Positions 36,588 through 46,430 of a DNA stretch of 50,687 bases are shown here, in pieces; positions within the stretch are counted from its first letter, which is position 1; the number at the start of each line of letters is the position of its first letter. The stretch spans positions 1-50,687 of the forward strand of contig JAAEZB010000006.1 of assembly GCA_018223085.1 (NCBI GenBank). The letters run 5' to 3'. The notes under the pieces were generated by a model. It made no database searches. It was not told where the DNA came from and was given only the letters and a program-made list of their open reading frames with translations. A program made the position numbers and the translations under genes. Source of the stretch: Paracoccaceae bacterium. GTDB lineage: Bacteria > Pseudomonadota > Alphaproteobacteria > Rhodobacterales > Rhodobacteraceae.

Positions 36588-37385
36588 ATGTATGACGCAC
36601 CGAACCTGGGGGCCAAAGTGGACCAGAAAGCTATCAAGATTTCCGCCAAGAACTGTCAGGTCTATTATGGCGACACCCATGCCATCAAGGACGTGGATAT
36701 CGAGATCGAAGACAAGACGGTCACCGCCTTTATCGGTCCGTCCGGTTGCGGCAAGTCGACCTTCCTGCGCTGCCTTAACCGCATGAATGACACGATCGAC
36801 ATCTGCCGCGTCGAAGGCGATATCCTGCTCGATGGCGAAGACATCTACGACAAAAAGGTCGACCCGGTGCAACTGCGCGCCAAAGTGGGCATGGTGTTCC
36901 AGAAACCGAACCCGTTCCCCAAGTCGATCTACGACAATATCGCCTATGGCCCACGCATCCATGGTCTTGCCCGCAACAAGGCTGATCTCGATGAAATCGT
37001 TGAAAAATCCCTGCGCCGCGGCGCAATCTGGGACGAGGTCAAGGACCGCCTGCATTCGCCCGGCACCGGCCTCTCCGGCGGCCAGCAACAGCGCCTCTGC
37101 ATCGCTCGCGCCGTTGCCACCGAGCCCGAAGTGCTCCTGATGGACGAACCGTGCTCGGCGCTTGATCCGATCGCTACGGCTCAGGTTGAGGAACTCATCG
37201 ACGAGCTGCGCACACAATATTCCGTCGTCATCGTGACCCACTCGATGCAGCAGGCCGCCCGCGTGAGCCAGAAAACCGCGTTTTTCCACCTCGGTAATCT
37301 GGTGGAATATGACGACACCGGCACCATCTTCACCAATCCGCGCGATGAACGCACGGAAAGCTATATCACCGGCCGGATCGGCTAA
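36588..37385 (+). CDS. pstB: Phosphate ABC transporter ATP-binding protein
   Basis: [50 protein letters not shown]. Confidence 0.97.
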   Translation: MYDAPNLGAKVDQKAIKISAKNCQVYYGDTHAIKDVDIEIEDKTVTAFIGPSGCGKSTFLRCLNRMNDTIDICRVEGDILLDGEDIYDKKVDPVQLRAKVGMVFQKPNPFPKSIYDNIAYGPRIHGLARNKADLDEIVEKSLRRGAIWDEVKDRLHSPGTGLSGGQQQRLCIARAVATEPEVLLMDEPCSALDPIATAQVEELIDELRTQYSVVIVTHSMQQAARVSQKTAFFHLGNLVEYDDTGTIFTNPRDERTESYITGRIG

Positions 37386-37399
37386 GGGAGCAAAGAGAG

Positions 37400-38113
37400 A
37401 TGAACGACAGACATATCGTTTCCGCCTTTGATGCGGATCTCGAAAAGGTCCAGGCCCATATCATGAAAATGGGCGGCCTTGTCGAAGAGGCTATCCTCGA
37501 CGCTTCCAAGTCGCTCAAGAATCGCGATGAAGAACTGGCCGAGCAGGTGCGCAACAACGACAAAGCCATCGACGCGCTCGAAGAGCTTATCAATGATGAA
37601 TGCATCAAGCTCATCGCCCTGCGTGCCCCCGCTGCCATCGACTTGCGCGTCGCGCTTTCGGTGTTGAAAATCGCGGGCAACCTCGAACGCATCGGTGACT
37701 ATGCCAAGAACATGGCCAAACGGACCTCCGTTCTCGTGCATATGGCCCCCGTCGAAGGCGCACGCGGCGCGCTCCGCCGCATGGCCCGCGAAGTACAGCT
37801 GATGCTGAAGGACGCGCTCGATGCCTATATCCAGCGTGACGCCGAGCTGGCTCGTGACATTCTCGAACGCGACCGCGATATCGACCAGATGTATAATGCG
37901 CTGTTCCGCGAATTCCTCACCTTCATGATGGAAGACCCGCGCTACATCACGCCCTGTATGCACCTGCATTTCATCGCCAAGAACACCGAGCGCATGGGCG
38001 ACCATGTGACCTCGATCGCCGAACAGGTGATCTACCTCGTGACTGGCGAACTTCCCGATGACACCCGTCCGCGCGAAGATCATTACGATCCTGCGCTGAG
38101 CGTGGAAAAATAG
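37400..38113 (+). CDS. phoU: Phosphate signalling protein PhoU
   Basis: PhoU helical repeats: LRVALSVLKIAGNLERIGDYAKNMAKR, HLHFIAKNTERMGDHVTSIAEQVIYLV. Confidence 0.95.
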   Translation: MNDRHIVSAFDADLEKVQAHIMKMGGLVEEAILDASKSLKNRDEELAEQVRNNDKAIDALEELINDECIKLIALRAPAAIDLRVALSVLKIAGNLERIGDYAKNMAKRTSVLVHMAPVEGARGALRRMAREVQLMLKDALDAYIQRDAELARDILERDRDIDQMYNALFREFLTFMMEDPRYITPCMHLHFIAKNTERMGDHVTSIAEQVIYLVTGELPDDTRPREDHYDPALSVEK

Positions 38114-38133
38114 GATCAGAACGGACTCCCAAG

Positions 38134-38823
38134 ATGGCCAAGGATCATCCCACAGTTCTCGTTGTCGAAGACGAACCCGCACAGCGCGATGTGCTGACCT
38201 ATAACCTCGAAGCCGAAGGTTTCGAGGTGGTCACCGCAGGCGACGGCGAAGAGGCGCTTCTGCTCGTGGCAGAGGTCGTGCCGGATATCATCGTGCTTGA
38301 CTGGATGCTGCCCGGCATCTCTGGGATCGAAATCTGCCGCCGCCTCAAGACCAAGGCCGACACCGCCACTATCCCGGTGCTCATGCTCTCGGCACGTTCC
38401 GAAGAGGTTGACCGGGTGAGGGGGCTTGAAACCGGGGCGGATGATTACGTCGTCAAACCCTATTCCGTGATGGAACTCATGGCCCGCGTCCGCAATCAGT
38501 TGCGCCGCGTGCGCCCGGCCTCTGTTGGGCAGCGCCTCGAATATGAGGACATCATCCTCGATGCCGAGACCCACCGCGTGACCCGTGACGAAAAACCCCT
38601 AAAGCTCGGCCCGACGGAATTCCGCCTCCTGTCGACCTTCATGGAAAAACCGGGCCGCGTCTGGAGCCGGGAACAGCTTCTCGACCGGGTCTGGGGCCGC
38701 GACATCTATGTCGATAGCCGCACTGTCGACGTGCATATCGGCCGCCTGCGCAAGGCACTTTGCAAGCATGGTGGCGATGATCCTTTGCGCACTGTGCGCG
38801 GGGCGGGATACGCGCTCGGCTAA
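38134..38823 (+). CDS. phoB: Phosphate regulon response regulator PhoB
   Basis: Receiver domain (DIIVLDWMLPGISG) and winged HTH (GPTEFRLLSTFMEKPGRVWSREQLLDRVWG). Confidence 0.94.
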   Translation: MAKDHPTVLVVEDEPAQRDVLTYNLEAEGFEVVTAGDGEEALLLVAEVVPDIIVLDWMLPGISGIEICRRLKTKADTATIPVLMLSARSEEVDRVRGLETGADDYVVKPYSVMELMARVRNQLRRVRPASVGQRLEYEDIILDAETHRVTRDEKPLKLGPTEFRLLSTFMEKPGRVWSREQLLDRVWGRDIYVDSRTVDVHIGRLRKALCKHGGDDPLRTVRGAGYALG

Positions 38824-38855
38824 GACTTGCATCTCCTTGAAAACGAGGGCTAAAT

Positions 38856-38874
38856 TCCCGGAACCACTCCGGGA
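38856..38874 (+). terminator. Terminator-like hairpin after phoB
   Basis: TCCCGGA-ACCAC-TCCGGGA then GTTTCC. Confidence 0.5.
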
Positions 38875-38934
38875 GTTTCCTGATGCCTGTTTGTCTCACG
38901 CTGCGCCATATCGCGCCTCTTCAAAGGGGGTGAT

Positions 38935-40203
38935 ATGAAGCACAATCTCTGGCATTCCAGCACGAAAGAATTGCGCAAATACAGCGCGTTGCAAGGCAAT
39001 ATTCATGTTGATCTTCTGGTCATCGGTGGCGGATTTACCGGCTGTTCTGCGGCCCTGACAGCGGCTCGCCAAGGTGCCCGCGTAGCGCTTCTTGAGGCCG
39101 AAAGCATCGGCCACGGCGGTTCCGGTCGCAATGTGGGGCTTGTCAATGCTGGCCTCTGGTTGCCGCCTGATACAGTTGAACAGGTGATGGGCGCCGAATC
39201 CGGTCAGCGCCTGAATGCCGCGCTCGCTGGTGCGCCGGATGAAGTTTTCGACCTGATCGCAGCGCATGAGATTCAATGCGAAGCCACACGTAACGGCACA
39301 CTGCATCTGGCCCATGCGCCGCGCGGCCTCAAAGACCTCAAGACGCGCCTTACGCAGCAACAGGCTCGCCAAGCCCCGGTGACGCTTCTTGACGCAGAAG
39401 AAACCGCCCGTCGCACCGGCACCACCGCTTATTGCGGCGCATTGCATGATCGCAGGGCAGGGACCGTGCAACCGCTTGCCTATGCGCAAGGGCTGGCCCG
39501 CGCCGCGCAAGACGCGGGGGCGGAAATCTATACGCAAAGCCCGGTCAAGGACCTGAAATACGAGAACGGCGCCTGGCACGCACAGGCCGGAAATGGCACC
39601 GTCACAGCGGAAAAAATCCTATTGGCAACAAATGCTTACCATAGGGATGTGAAAGGTGTGGAAGAGAGCAACAGCGCCAAAGTATCCTTCTTCCAACTCG
39701 CCACAGCGCCGCTGCCCGACGCCCTCGGCGCAGATATCCTGCCGGGCGGCGAAGGCTGCTGGGACACTGCGCTTATCATGTCCTCCTTGCGCCGGGACAA
39801 GGCCGGTCGCCTGATCTTTGGCGCCATGGGCAAACCTGAGGGATTTGGCCATGCAGTGCATCGTGCCTGGGCTCTGAAGGCGCTAAAACGCCTGTATCCC
39901 AAGCTGGAAGGGCAGGAGATCGCGTATTTCTGGGCGGGCGATATCGCCATGACGTCCGATCACGTGCCCAAGCTCATTCGTTTTGGACCTGACGCGCTAA
40001 GCCTGATGGGGTTCTCTGGCCGTGGCATTGCGCCGGGCACGCGGCTTGGGCGTCTCGCGGCCGAGTCGCTCTTGTCGGGCACAGAGTCGGATCTGCCAGT
40101 GCCGCTGCTCACGGCCTATAATGAGCGTTTCTGCGGCGTGCGAACCGCGTATTACGAGAGCGGGGCACGACTGGTTCACATGTCGGAACGGCTGATACAT
40201 TAA
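38935..40203 (+). CDS. FAD-dependent oxidoreductase (DAO/DadA-PuuB family)
   Basis: LLVIGGGFTGCSAALTAARQGARVALLEAESIGHGGSGRNVGLVNAG dinucleotide-binding and DAO-family motifs. Confidence 0.92.
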   Translation: MKHNLWHSSTKELRKYSALQGNIHVDLLVIGGGFTGCSAALTAARQGARVALLEAESIGHGGSGRNVGLVNAGLWLPPDTVEQVMGAESGQRLNAALAGAPDEVFDLIAAHEIQCEATRNGTLHLAHAPRGLKDLKTRLTQQQARQAPVTLLDAEETARRTGTTAYCGALHDRRAGTVQPLAYAQGLARAAQDAGAEIYTQSPVKDLKYENGAWHAQAGNGTVTAEKILLATNAYHRDVKGVEESNSAKVSFFQLATAPLPDALGADILPGGEGCWDTALIMSSLRRDKAGRLIFGAMGKPEGFGHAVHRAWALKALKRLYPKLEGQEIAYFWAGDIAMTSDHVPKLIRFGPDALSLMGFSGRGIAPGTRLGRLAAESLLSGTESDLPVPLLTAYNERFCGVRTAYYESGARLVHMSERLIH

Positions 40204-40307
40204 TCCTATAATCAGTATTATGTAAATAAATAGATGGCCCAATCCCCCCGAACATGGCTGAAATAACGTGGGATAACGGGAACTTGCCTGTGGACAGAAA
40301 GAGAATG

Positions 40308-40323
40308 CTGACTATATGGTCAG
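40308..40323. promoter_or_regulatory. lux-box-like imperfect palindrome
   Basis: CTGACTATATGGTCAG, CT-N12-AG, 14/16 dyad-symmetric, 19 nt before aroQ start. Confidence 0.45.
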
Positions 40324-40341
40324 TCCTATAGAGAGGACCCC

Positions 40342-40791
40342 ATGACTTCAATTCTTGTCCTGAACGGCCCAAACCTCAATCTCCTTGGTCAACGTCAGCC
40401 CGAGGTGTATGGCTCCACGACGCTCGCCGATATTGAGGCTGCCTGCACTGCGCATGGCGATGCCTCTGGCCTTTCTGTTTCCTGTTTTCAGAGCAACCAT
40501 GAAGGCGCGCTTGTTGATGCAATCCACGCCGCCAAGGGTGTGCGTGACGGGATTATCCTCAACGCGGGTGCTTATACCCACACTTCTGTTGCGCTGATGG
40601 ATGCGATCGCCTCTGTCGAATTGCCCGTGGTCGAGCTGCACCTCTCCAATATCCATGCGCGTGAGGCCTTCCGCCATAAATCCTATATCGCCCCTGTCGC
40701 TATCGGCCAGATTTGCGGCTTTGGTGCGCATGGCTATATCCTTGCGCTGGACGCGCTGCGCCAACATCTGCTCGGCAGAACCTCCGAATGA
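40342..40791 (+). CDS. aroQ: Type II 3-dehydroquinate dehydratase
   Basis: ILVLNGPNLNLLGQRQPEVYG, FQSNHEGALVD, ELHLSNIHAREAFRHKSYIAPVAIGQICGFG. Confidence 0.96.
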   Translation: MTSILVLNGPNLNLLGQRQPEVYGSTTLADIEAACTAHGDASGLSVSCFQSNHEGALVDAIHAAKGVRDGIILNAGAYTHTSVALMDAIASVELPVVELHLSNIHAREAFRHKSYIAPVAIGQICGFGAHGYILALDALRQHLLGRTSE

Positions 40792-41552
40792 CCCCGGATG
40801 CTGCGCTTGATTATATAGAATCCCTGACCCACGCGACATCTCAGGAAGCGCTGTGGGACATGCACATAGAAATGATGGCGCAGTTCGGATTTGACCGCCT
40901 GATCTATGGCTATACCGGCTTTCGCACCGATGCCTCTCTTGGTGATATGGATGATTTTACCATCCTGTCGAACCACGATCCCGAGTTCCTCGACGCCTTC
41001 CTTGGCGACGGCCTCTATTTCAATGGCCCCATGATGCGTTGGTGTTTGGTGAATACAGGCGCGTGTAGCTGGCGCTGGGTTGAAGAACAACGCATGGCCG
41101 GCCTGTTGTCGAAAACAGAGCTGGCGGTGATTGAATTCAATGCCCGTATGGGGGTTAACGCGGGCTACTCCATCAGTTTTCCTACCGTGTCATCGCGCTC
41201 CAAAGGCGCCTTGGCCATGGCGGCCCGTGCCGGGCTAAGCCAGGATGATGTCGAGGAAATCTGGCAAGACCATGGCCGTTTCATCGAATTGTCGAGCCAG
41301 ATTGCCCATCTGAAAATCCTCTCCCTGCCCTACGAGCATCCAAGCCGCGCCCTCACAGATCGCCAACGCGAGGTTCTGGAATGGGTCGGAGATGGCAAAA
41401 CGATTCAGGATATCGCAACCCTGATGAATCGCCGGCCTGCGACGGTTGAAAAACACCTGCGTCTGGCGCGTGAAGCTTTGAACGTGGAAACCACGGCTCA
41501 GGCCCTTCTCAAGGCGTCTTTCCTCAAGCAGATTTACAAACCAGACAATTAA
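40788..41552 (+). CDS. LuxR family regulator with autoinducer-binding-like domain
   Basis: N-terminal autoinducer-type domain (LSNHDPEFLDAFLG...); C-terminal HTH ALTDRQREVLEWVGDGKTIQDIATLMNRRPATVEKHLRLAREALNVET; ATGA overlap with aroQ. Confidence 0.88.
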   Translation: MTPDAALDYIESLTHATSQEALWDMHIEMMAQFGFDRLIYGYTGFRTDASLGDMDDFTILSNHDPEFLDAFLGDGLYFNGPMMRWCLVNTGACSWRWVEEQRMAGLLSKTELAVIEFNARMGVNAGYSISFPTVSSRSKGALAMAARAGLSQDDVEEIWQDHGRFIELSSQIAHLKILSLPYEHPSRALTDRQREVLEWVGDGKTIQDIATLMNRRPATVEKHLRLAREALNVETTAQALLKASFLKQIYKPDN

Positions 41553-41572
41553 AACCGGTGCATAGGTTAAAG

Positions 41573-41875
41573 CTAGGCACTCAAAGCGCGAAAACTGACG
41601 CAAAAAAGCGTCAAGGTCAGGTTTCCCTTACTTGCCTTCCCTAGCGTCAATAGGTCATTCTGACCCTGTTCCGTGAGTGGTGGCTTTATGCCTGGGAACA
41701 TCTGGCCGTGATCTTCGATATTACGAGGCTCTCTCGGCTGGCCGGTTTTAATCCGGATGTCGGGTCCGGGGTGTATTGTCACTTCGGGTTCGGCGTTTTC
41801 GAGTTTTGCCTCCATCCCCATGCACACGGAGGTGCTCGGATTTGGCGGCGTTGCCTTCCCCGGTGGCGTCGCCAT
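41573..41875 (-). CDS. Possible hypothetical protein downstream of tsf
   Basis: 100-codon ORF in an otherwise empty interval; no recognised family. Confidence 0.25.
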   Translation of the reverse strand: MATPPGKATPPNPSTSVCMGMEAKLENAEPEVTIHPGPDIRIKTGQPREPRNIEDHGQMFPGIKPPLTEQGQNDLLTLGKASKGNLTLTLFCVSFRALSA

Positions 41876-41892
41876 TTTTATTGTCCCGCAAA

Positions 41893-41928
41893 GAAAAACG
41901 CCGCCCGAGGTATCCCCGAGCGGCGTCT
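41893..41928 (-). terminator. Terminator after tsf
   Basis: Minus strand ACGCCGC...GCGGCGT-TTTTC. Confidence 0.8.
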
Positions 41929-41955
41929 TCGTGATTTCACAAGCTGTCCGGGAAC

Positions 41956-42831
41956 TTAGCCCTGGGCGGCTTTGGCCACTTCTGCGGCGAAATCTTCTTC
42001 TTTCTTTTCGATGCCTTCACCGACTTCCATGCGCACAAAGCCCACGATCTCGGCACCGGCTTCTTTGGCCGCGGCTTCCACGGTCAGGTCCGGGTTGATG
42101 ACGAAGTTCTGGCCAAGCAGGGTCACTTCGCTCATGAACTTCTTCATGCGACCGACGATCATCTTCTCGATGACCTGCTCGGGCTTGCCGGATTCACGTG
42201 CGATGTCGATCTGAACCTTGCGCTCGTGCTCAACAACCGCCGGATCGAGATCCGCTTCCGAAAGCGACTGCGGGTTGGCGGCTGCGATGTGCATGGCAAC
42301 CTGCTTGCCGAATGCTTCGTCACCACCTTTGAGCGCAACGAGAACGCCGATTTTGCCCATGCCGGTCGCGGCCGGGTTGTGGATGTAGGACGTCACAATG
42401 TCGCCTTCAACAGAGGCCATGCGGCGTACCGACATGTTCTCGCCGATGGTGGCCACGGCATCGGTCACAACCTCTGCCACGGTCTTGCCGCCCATGTCCG
42501 CCGCTTTGAGCGCGTCCACGTCCGACACGGTGACTGCAACGTCTGCAATGCCGGCAACCATTTTCTGGAAGTCAGCGTTCTTGCCGACAAAGTCGGTTTC
42601 CGAGTTGACTTCAACAGCCACACCCTTGCCGCCTTCAACCTTAACAGCCACGAGACCTTCAGCCGCGGTGCGGCCCGATTTCTTGGCTGCTTTCGCGAGG
42701 CCTTTGGTGCGCAGCCAGTCGATTGCCGCTTCCTGGTCACCGTCGGTTTCGGTCAGGGCTTTTTTCGCGTCCATCATGCCTGCGCCGGTCATTTCGCGCA
42801 GTTCTTTTACCATTGCTGCTGTGATCGCCAT
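41956..42831 (-). CDS. tsf: Elongation factor Ts
   Basis: [52 protein letters not shown]. Confidence 0.97.
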   Translation of the reverse strand: MAITAAMVKELREMTGAGMMDAKKALTETDGDQEAAIDWLRTKGLAKAAKKSGRTAAEGLVAVKVEGGKGVAVEVNSETDFVGKNADFQKMVAGIADVAVTVSDVDALKAADMGGKTVAEVVTDAVATIGENMSVRRMASVEGDIVTSYIHNPAATGMGKIGVLVALKGGDEAFGKQVAMHIAAANPQSLSEADLDPAVVEHERKVQIDIARESGKPEQVIEKMIVGRMKKFMSEVTLLGQNFVINPDLTVEAAAKEAGAEIVGFVRMEVGEGIEKKEEDFAAEVAKAAQG

Positions 42832-42905
42832 CTTGGCTCTCCTCGATGTCTGAAAGAGTATATCGGGGGCGGGCTTACCCTGCCCCCGTGTCAGTTCTGT
42901 AACGC

Positions 42906-43679
42906 TTACGCGTCGGCTGCGGCTTCTTCAGCAACGGCTTCTTCAACCGGGGCTTCTTCGAAGGCACCAACGTCGATACCGGCTGCACCCATCTGGGCGG
43001 TCATACCGTCGAGAGCTGCGCGCGAGGCCAGATCACAGTAGAGCGCGATAGCGCGGGCCGCGTCGTCGTTGCCGGGGATGATGTAATCCACACCATCGGG
43101 CGAGCAGTTGGTGTCGACCACGGCCACAACCGGGATACCGAGCTTGTTGGCTTCTGCGATGGCGAGGGCTTCTTTCTTGACGTCGATGACGAAGAGAAGA
43201 TCCGGAACACCGCCCATTTCGCGGATACCGCCGAGCGACGCCTGAAGCTTCGCCTGGTCACGTTCCATGCCGAGACGCTCTTTCTTGGTCAGGCCTTCGG
43301 CGCCCGAAACCATTTTCTCGTCGATTTCCTTGAGGCGGCTGATCGACTTGGACACGGTCTGCCAGTTGGTCAGCGTGCCACCGAGCCAGCGGTGGTTCAT
43401 GTAATACTGGGCGCATTTCTCGGCAGCATCTGCAACCGGCGCTGCGGCCTGACGCTTGGTGCCGACGAAAAGAACGCGGCCGCCCTTGGCAACGGTGTCG
43501 CGGATCGCGTTAAGAGCTGCGTCGAGCATCGGGACCGTCTGGGTGAGGTCCATGATGTGAATGCCATTGCGCGAGCCGTAAATGAACGTGCCCATACGGG
43601 GGTTCCAACGCTGCGTCTGGTGACCAAAGTGAACGCCTGCTTCGAGCAGCTGGCGCATGGTGAACTCGGGAAGAGCCAT
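42906..43679 (-). CDS. rpsB: 30S ribosomal protein S2
   Basis: [84 protein letters not shown]. Confidence 0.98.
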   Translation of the reverse strand: MALPEFTMRQLLEAGVHFGHQTQRWNPRMGTFIYGSRNGIHIMDLTQTVPMLDAALNAIRDTVAKGGRVLFVGTKRQAAAPVADAAEKCAQYYMNHRWLGGTLTNWQTVSKSISRLKEIDEKMVSGAEGLTKKERLGMERDQAKLQASLGGIREMGGVPDLLFVIDVKKEALAIAEANKLGIPVVAVVDTNCSPDGVDYIIPGNDDAARAIALYCDLASRAALDGMTAQMGAAGIDVGAFEEAPVEEAVAEEAAADA

Positions 43680-43879
43680 GCTAATTTTCCTTTTCCGGTT
43701 TACGCCTTGGCGGGATCAATTGAGAGCAGATGCTCCAACCGGCGGACTGTCCGGGATGTCTCCCCGGATCAACCCAAACCCCGCCTGCGGGTTTGAAGTA
43801 GCGCGCGTATAGAAGAGACAGACCGACAGCGCAAGCCCATTTCGGCCATGAAACATGGGATTTTCACAAAATTCTGGCC

Positions 43880-44710
43880 TTATGCGTCCGCCAGCAAATG
43901 CGCCCCACGCACGATCTCTTCACAGGCTTTGGCCAAGGTCTTGCGGCTCTCGAAATCCGAGACCTTGAGCGGCGCGTGATAGATCAATTCAACCCGCCCC
44001 TGTTTGCCCTGTGCCAACACCTTAAGAAGATGCGGCCCAAAATCCATGTCGCCCCACCAACCATAGAACCGACGATCCTCGCCTTCGGGTGCATGATAGA
44101 GAACGGTGACCGGCTGGATATGCATTTCGGTGCGCAATTCTTCCGTGAAGAACGCCGCAAAAAGCGTTGGTTTAAAAGGTAAAACCCGGATCGCATCCGT
44201 GCTTGTGCCTTCCGGGAAGAACAAAAGCTTATGTCCCGCAAGAAGCCGCCCTTCGAAAACCTCTTTCTGCGCCCGCGCCTCTTTGGGATCGCGGTTGATG
44301 AAAACCGTCCCCGTCGCCCGTGCAAGCCAGCCAATCCCCGGCCATTTGGCGACTTCTGCTTTGGAGACGAAATAAATCCGCTTGCGGGCATTGAGGGCGA
44401 AAATATCGAGCCACGAACTGTGATTGGCCACCACCGCGCCGCGTTCGCGCATCAATTCGCCTTTGCTCGTAAACTTAATCCCGAGGATGAAAAACGCGGT
44501 GCGACAGACGAACTGCGTGATGAACGGCGTCCACGGACGATGCAATCCAAACAGCGGGCGCTCGATCAACCGCACCAGCAACAGGATCGCGAGGCACCCA
44601 AACACCACGGTTGCAAGAATGACGCCCCGCACCAGCACACGACCCCATCCCAACACCCCGATGGCTTTGGGTTCCGGGTAAGCCTCAACCGCGTCCCAAG
44701 GTTGGGTCAT
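43880..44710 (-). CDS. olsA: Lyso-ornithine lipid / 1-acylglycerol-phosphate O-acyltransferase
   Basis: PlsC motif VVANHSSWLDIFAL, FPEGTSTD; 4-nt overlap with the OlsB-like gene. Confidence 0.85.
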   Translation of the reverse strand: MTQPWDAVEAYPEPKAIGVLGWGRVLVRGVILATVVFGCLAILLLVRLIERPLFGLHRPWTPFITQFVCRTAFFILGIKFTSKGELMRERGAVVANHSSWLDIFALNARKRIYFVSKAEVAKWPGIGWLARATGTVFINRDPKEARAQKEVFEGRLLAGHKLLFFPEGTSTDAIRVLPFKPTLFAAFFTEELRTEMHIQPVTVLYHAPEGEDRRFYGWWGDMDFGPHLLKVLAQGKQGRVELIYHAPLKVSDFESRKTLAKACEEIVRGAHLLADA

Positions 44711-45486
44711 ACGTCCAACCCCTTGGTGTAGATTGCTTTTTGTTTGGCGTTCATGCGTTCCGTATCCATCACAAGGCAGACATCCACCGTATTGAACGCA
44801 TGATCCACATAGGCCCCCTCGCCCACGAATCCCCCAAGCCGCAGATAGGCCTTGATAAGCGCCGGCACCTCAAGCATCGCCTTGCGCCGGTCGATCTCAT
44901 CTTCGGGGATGAGGTCCATGCTCTGAAAATGCGCCTCTTGGGTGCGCACCCGCAAATCTTCCGGTGCCAAATGGCGGTGATGCAAGAGCGACAAGGGCGC
45001 CGCCAGCGCCTCCACATCCGTGCCGTGAAAGCTCGCGACCCCAAAAAGAACTTCGATCTCGTGTTCGAACACATAGGCCGCAAGCCCGTTCCACAGATGG
45101 AACATCGCCGCCCCGCCCCGATAATCCGGCAATAGACAGCTCCGCCCAAGCTCCAATAGCTTGCGCCCGCTCTGTTTCAGCACCGTAAGATCATACTCGT
45201 CTTCGCCGTAAAACTGCCCGATCTCGGCGGCCTTTTCCCCGCGCAAAAGCCGGTAAACCCCAACCACCCGATCAATCTCGGGCGCGTCCATGGCATTGTC
45301 GATAAGGATCATGTGATCGAAGAACGGATCGAACCGGTCCTTCTCAAGACGCGCCTCATGATCGACCATCGCGCCGCCGCCGCCAAGCTCCTCAACGAAA
45401 ACCCGGTAACGCAACCTCTGCGCCGCCATAAGCTCGCCGGGCGTCTCTGCGAGTTTTAGTGTGAAATCAGGGTCTTGGCTGGCCAT
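44707..45486 (-). CDS. olsB: L-ornithine N(alpha)-acyltransferase-like protein
   Basis: AAQRLRYRVFVEELGGGGAMVDHEARLEKDRFDPFFDHMILID; ELGRSCLLPDYRGGAAMFHLWNGLAAYV. Confidence 0.87.
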   Translation of the reverse strand: MASQDPDFTLKLAETPGELMAAQRLRYRVFVEELGGGGAMVDHEARLEKDRFDPFFDHMILIDNAMDAPEIDRVVGVYRLLRGEKAAEIGQFYGEDEYDLTVLKQSGRKLLELGRSCLLPDYRGGAAMFHLWNGLAAYVFEHEIEVLFGVASFHGTDVEALAAPLSLLHHRHLAPEDLRVRTQEAHFQSMDLIPEDEIDRRKAMLEVPALIKAYLRLGGFVGEGAYVDHAFNTVDVCLVMDTERMNAKQKAIYTKGLDV

Positions 45487-45598
45487 TTTGTCCGAAGTTC
45501 CAGGGCAATTGCCGCGTTTTAGGCGCAGTTGGGGAAATTGGCAATATCAAGGCCGATGATGATCTCGACACGCAACCTTTAGTTGTGTTAACGAAACG

Positions 45599-45790
45599 TC
45601 AACCACTCTCGTTTTCAATGACGGGTAATAGAAAAACACGGGCACCATTGATGACAACTTTGCCTTCCTCTCGAAAGTTCACGGTGATCTTGCCGCCGAT
45701 ATTGGACTGGACCTGTCCAATGCCCCAGTCCGCGCGGTCCGGGTGCCGGACAAGCATACCGGGTTCGAGAAATGCATTGAGATCGTCCAT
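45599..45790 (-). CDS. DUF3553 family small protein
   Basis: FLEPGMLVRHPDRADWGIGQVQSNIGGKITVNFREEGKVVI. Confidence 0.8.
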   Translation of the reverse strand: MDDLNAFLEPGMLVRHPDRADWGIGQVQSNIGGKITVNFREEGKVVINGARVFLLPVIENESG

Positions 45791-45822
45791 AGCCCCAGTT
45801 CTCCTCATGGAAGGCCTCTATC

Positions 45823-46425
45823 ATGCCCAACCCTAATACAGATCTGGCCGCGCTGGTAGGGTCGCGGATTTGTCACGACCTCATTAGCCCCGTTGGCGCG
45901 ATCGGAAACGGGCTTGAGCTGATTTCCCTCTCCGGGACGACCGATGGCCCCGAGATTGGCCTGATTTCTGGCAGTGTGACAAACGCCACCGCGCGTATCC
46001 GTTTTTTCCGCATCGCCTTTGGCCTCGCCTCGGGGAATCAACATGTGCCCGATCTGGAAATCCGCACCATCCTCGCCGATAGTTTTCAGGAAAGCCGCGT
46101 TGATCTCGAATGGCTGGTCGAAGGGGGCGTGACACGCGCGGAATTGCGCGCCGTGTTCCTCGCCATCCTCTGCGCCGAAACCGCCCTTGGCCGTGGTGGC
46201 CTCCTGAGCATCACCCGCCTGTCCTCCGAGACATGGGAAATCATCGCCCTGTCTGACCGGCTGACGGTGAATGAAAACAGTTGGCAAGCACTTGAGAGTG
46301 GCATCCCCGACGAGGGCCTGACCCCGAACCAGGTTGAGTTCGGCCTCCTGCCCGATGTGCTCAATGGGCTGGACCGTGGTCTCTCGGTCAAACGCGAGGA
46401 TGACAGGATCACCCTCGCCTTCTGA
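45823..46425 (+). CDS. chpT: Histidine phosphotransferase ChpT
   Basis: AALVGSRICHDLISPVGAIGNGLELI phosphoacceptor His region; degenerate HATPase-like C-terminus. Confidence 0.87.
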   Translation: MPNPNTDLAALVGSRICHDLISPVGAIGNGLELISLSGTTDGPEIGLISGSVTNATARIRFFRIAFGLASGNQHVPDLEIRTILADSFQESRVDLEWLVEGGVTRAELRAVFLAILCAETALGRGGLLSITRLSSETWEIIALSDRLTVNENSWQALESGIPDEGLTPNQVEFGLLPDVLNGLDRGLSVKREDDRITLAF

Positions 46426-46430
46426 TCGCG

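Noticed and set aside
45487-45598. Possible Pho box upstream of olsB
   Set aside because: No tandem TGTCA-type half-sites could be found in the interval.
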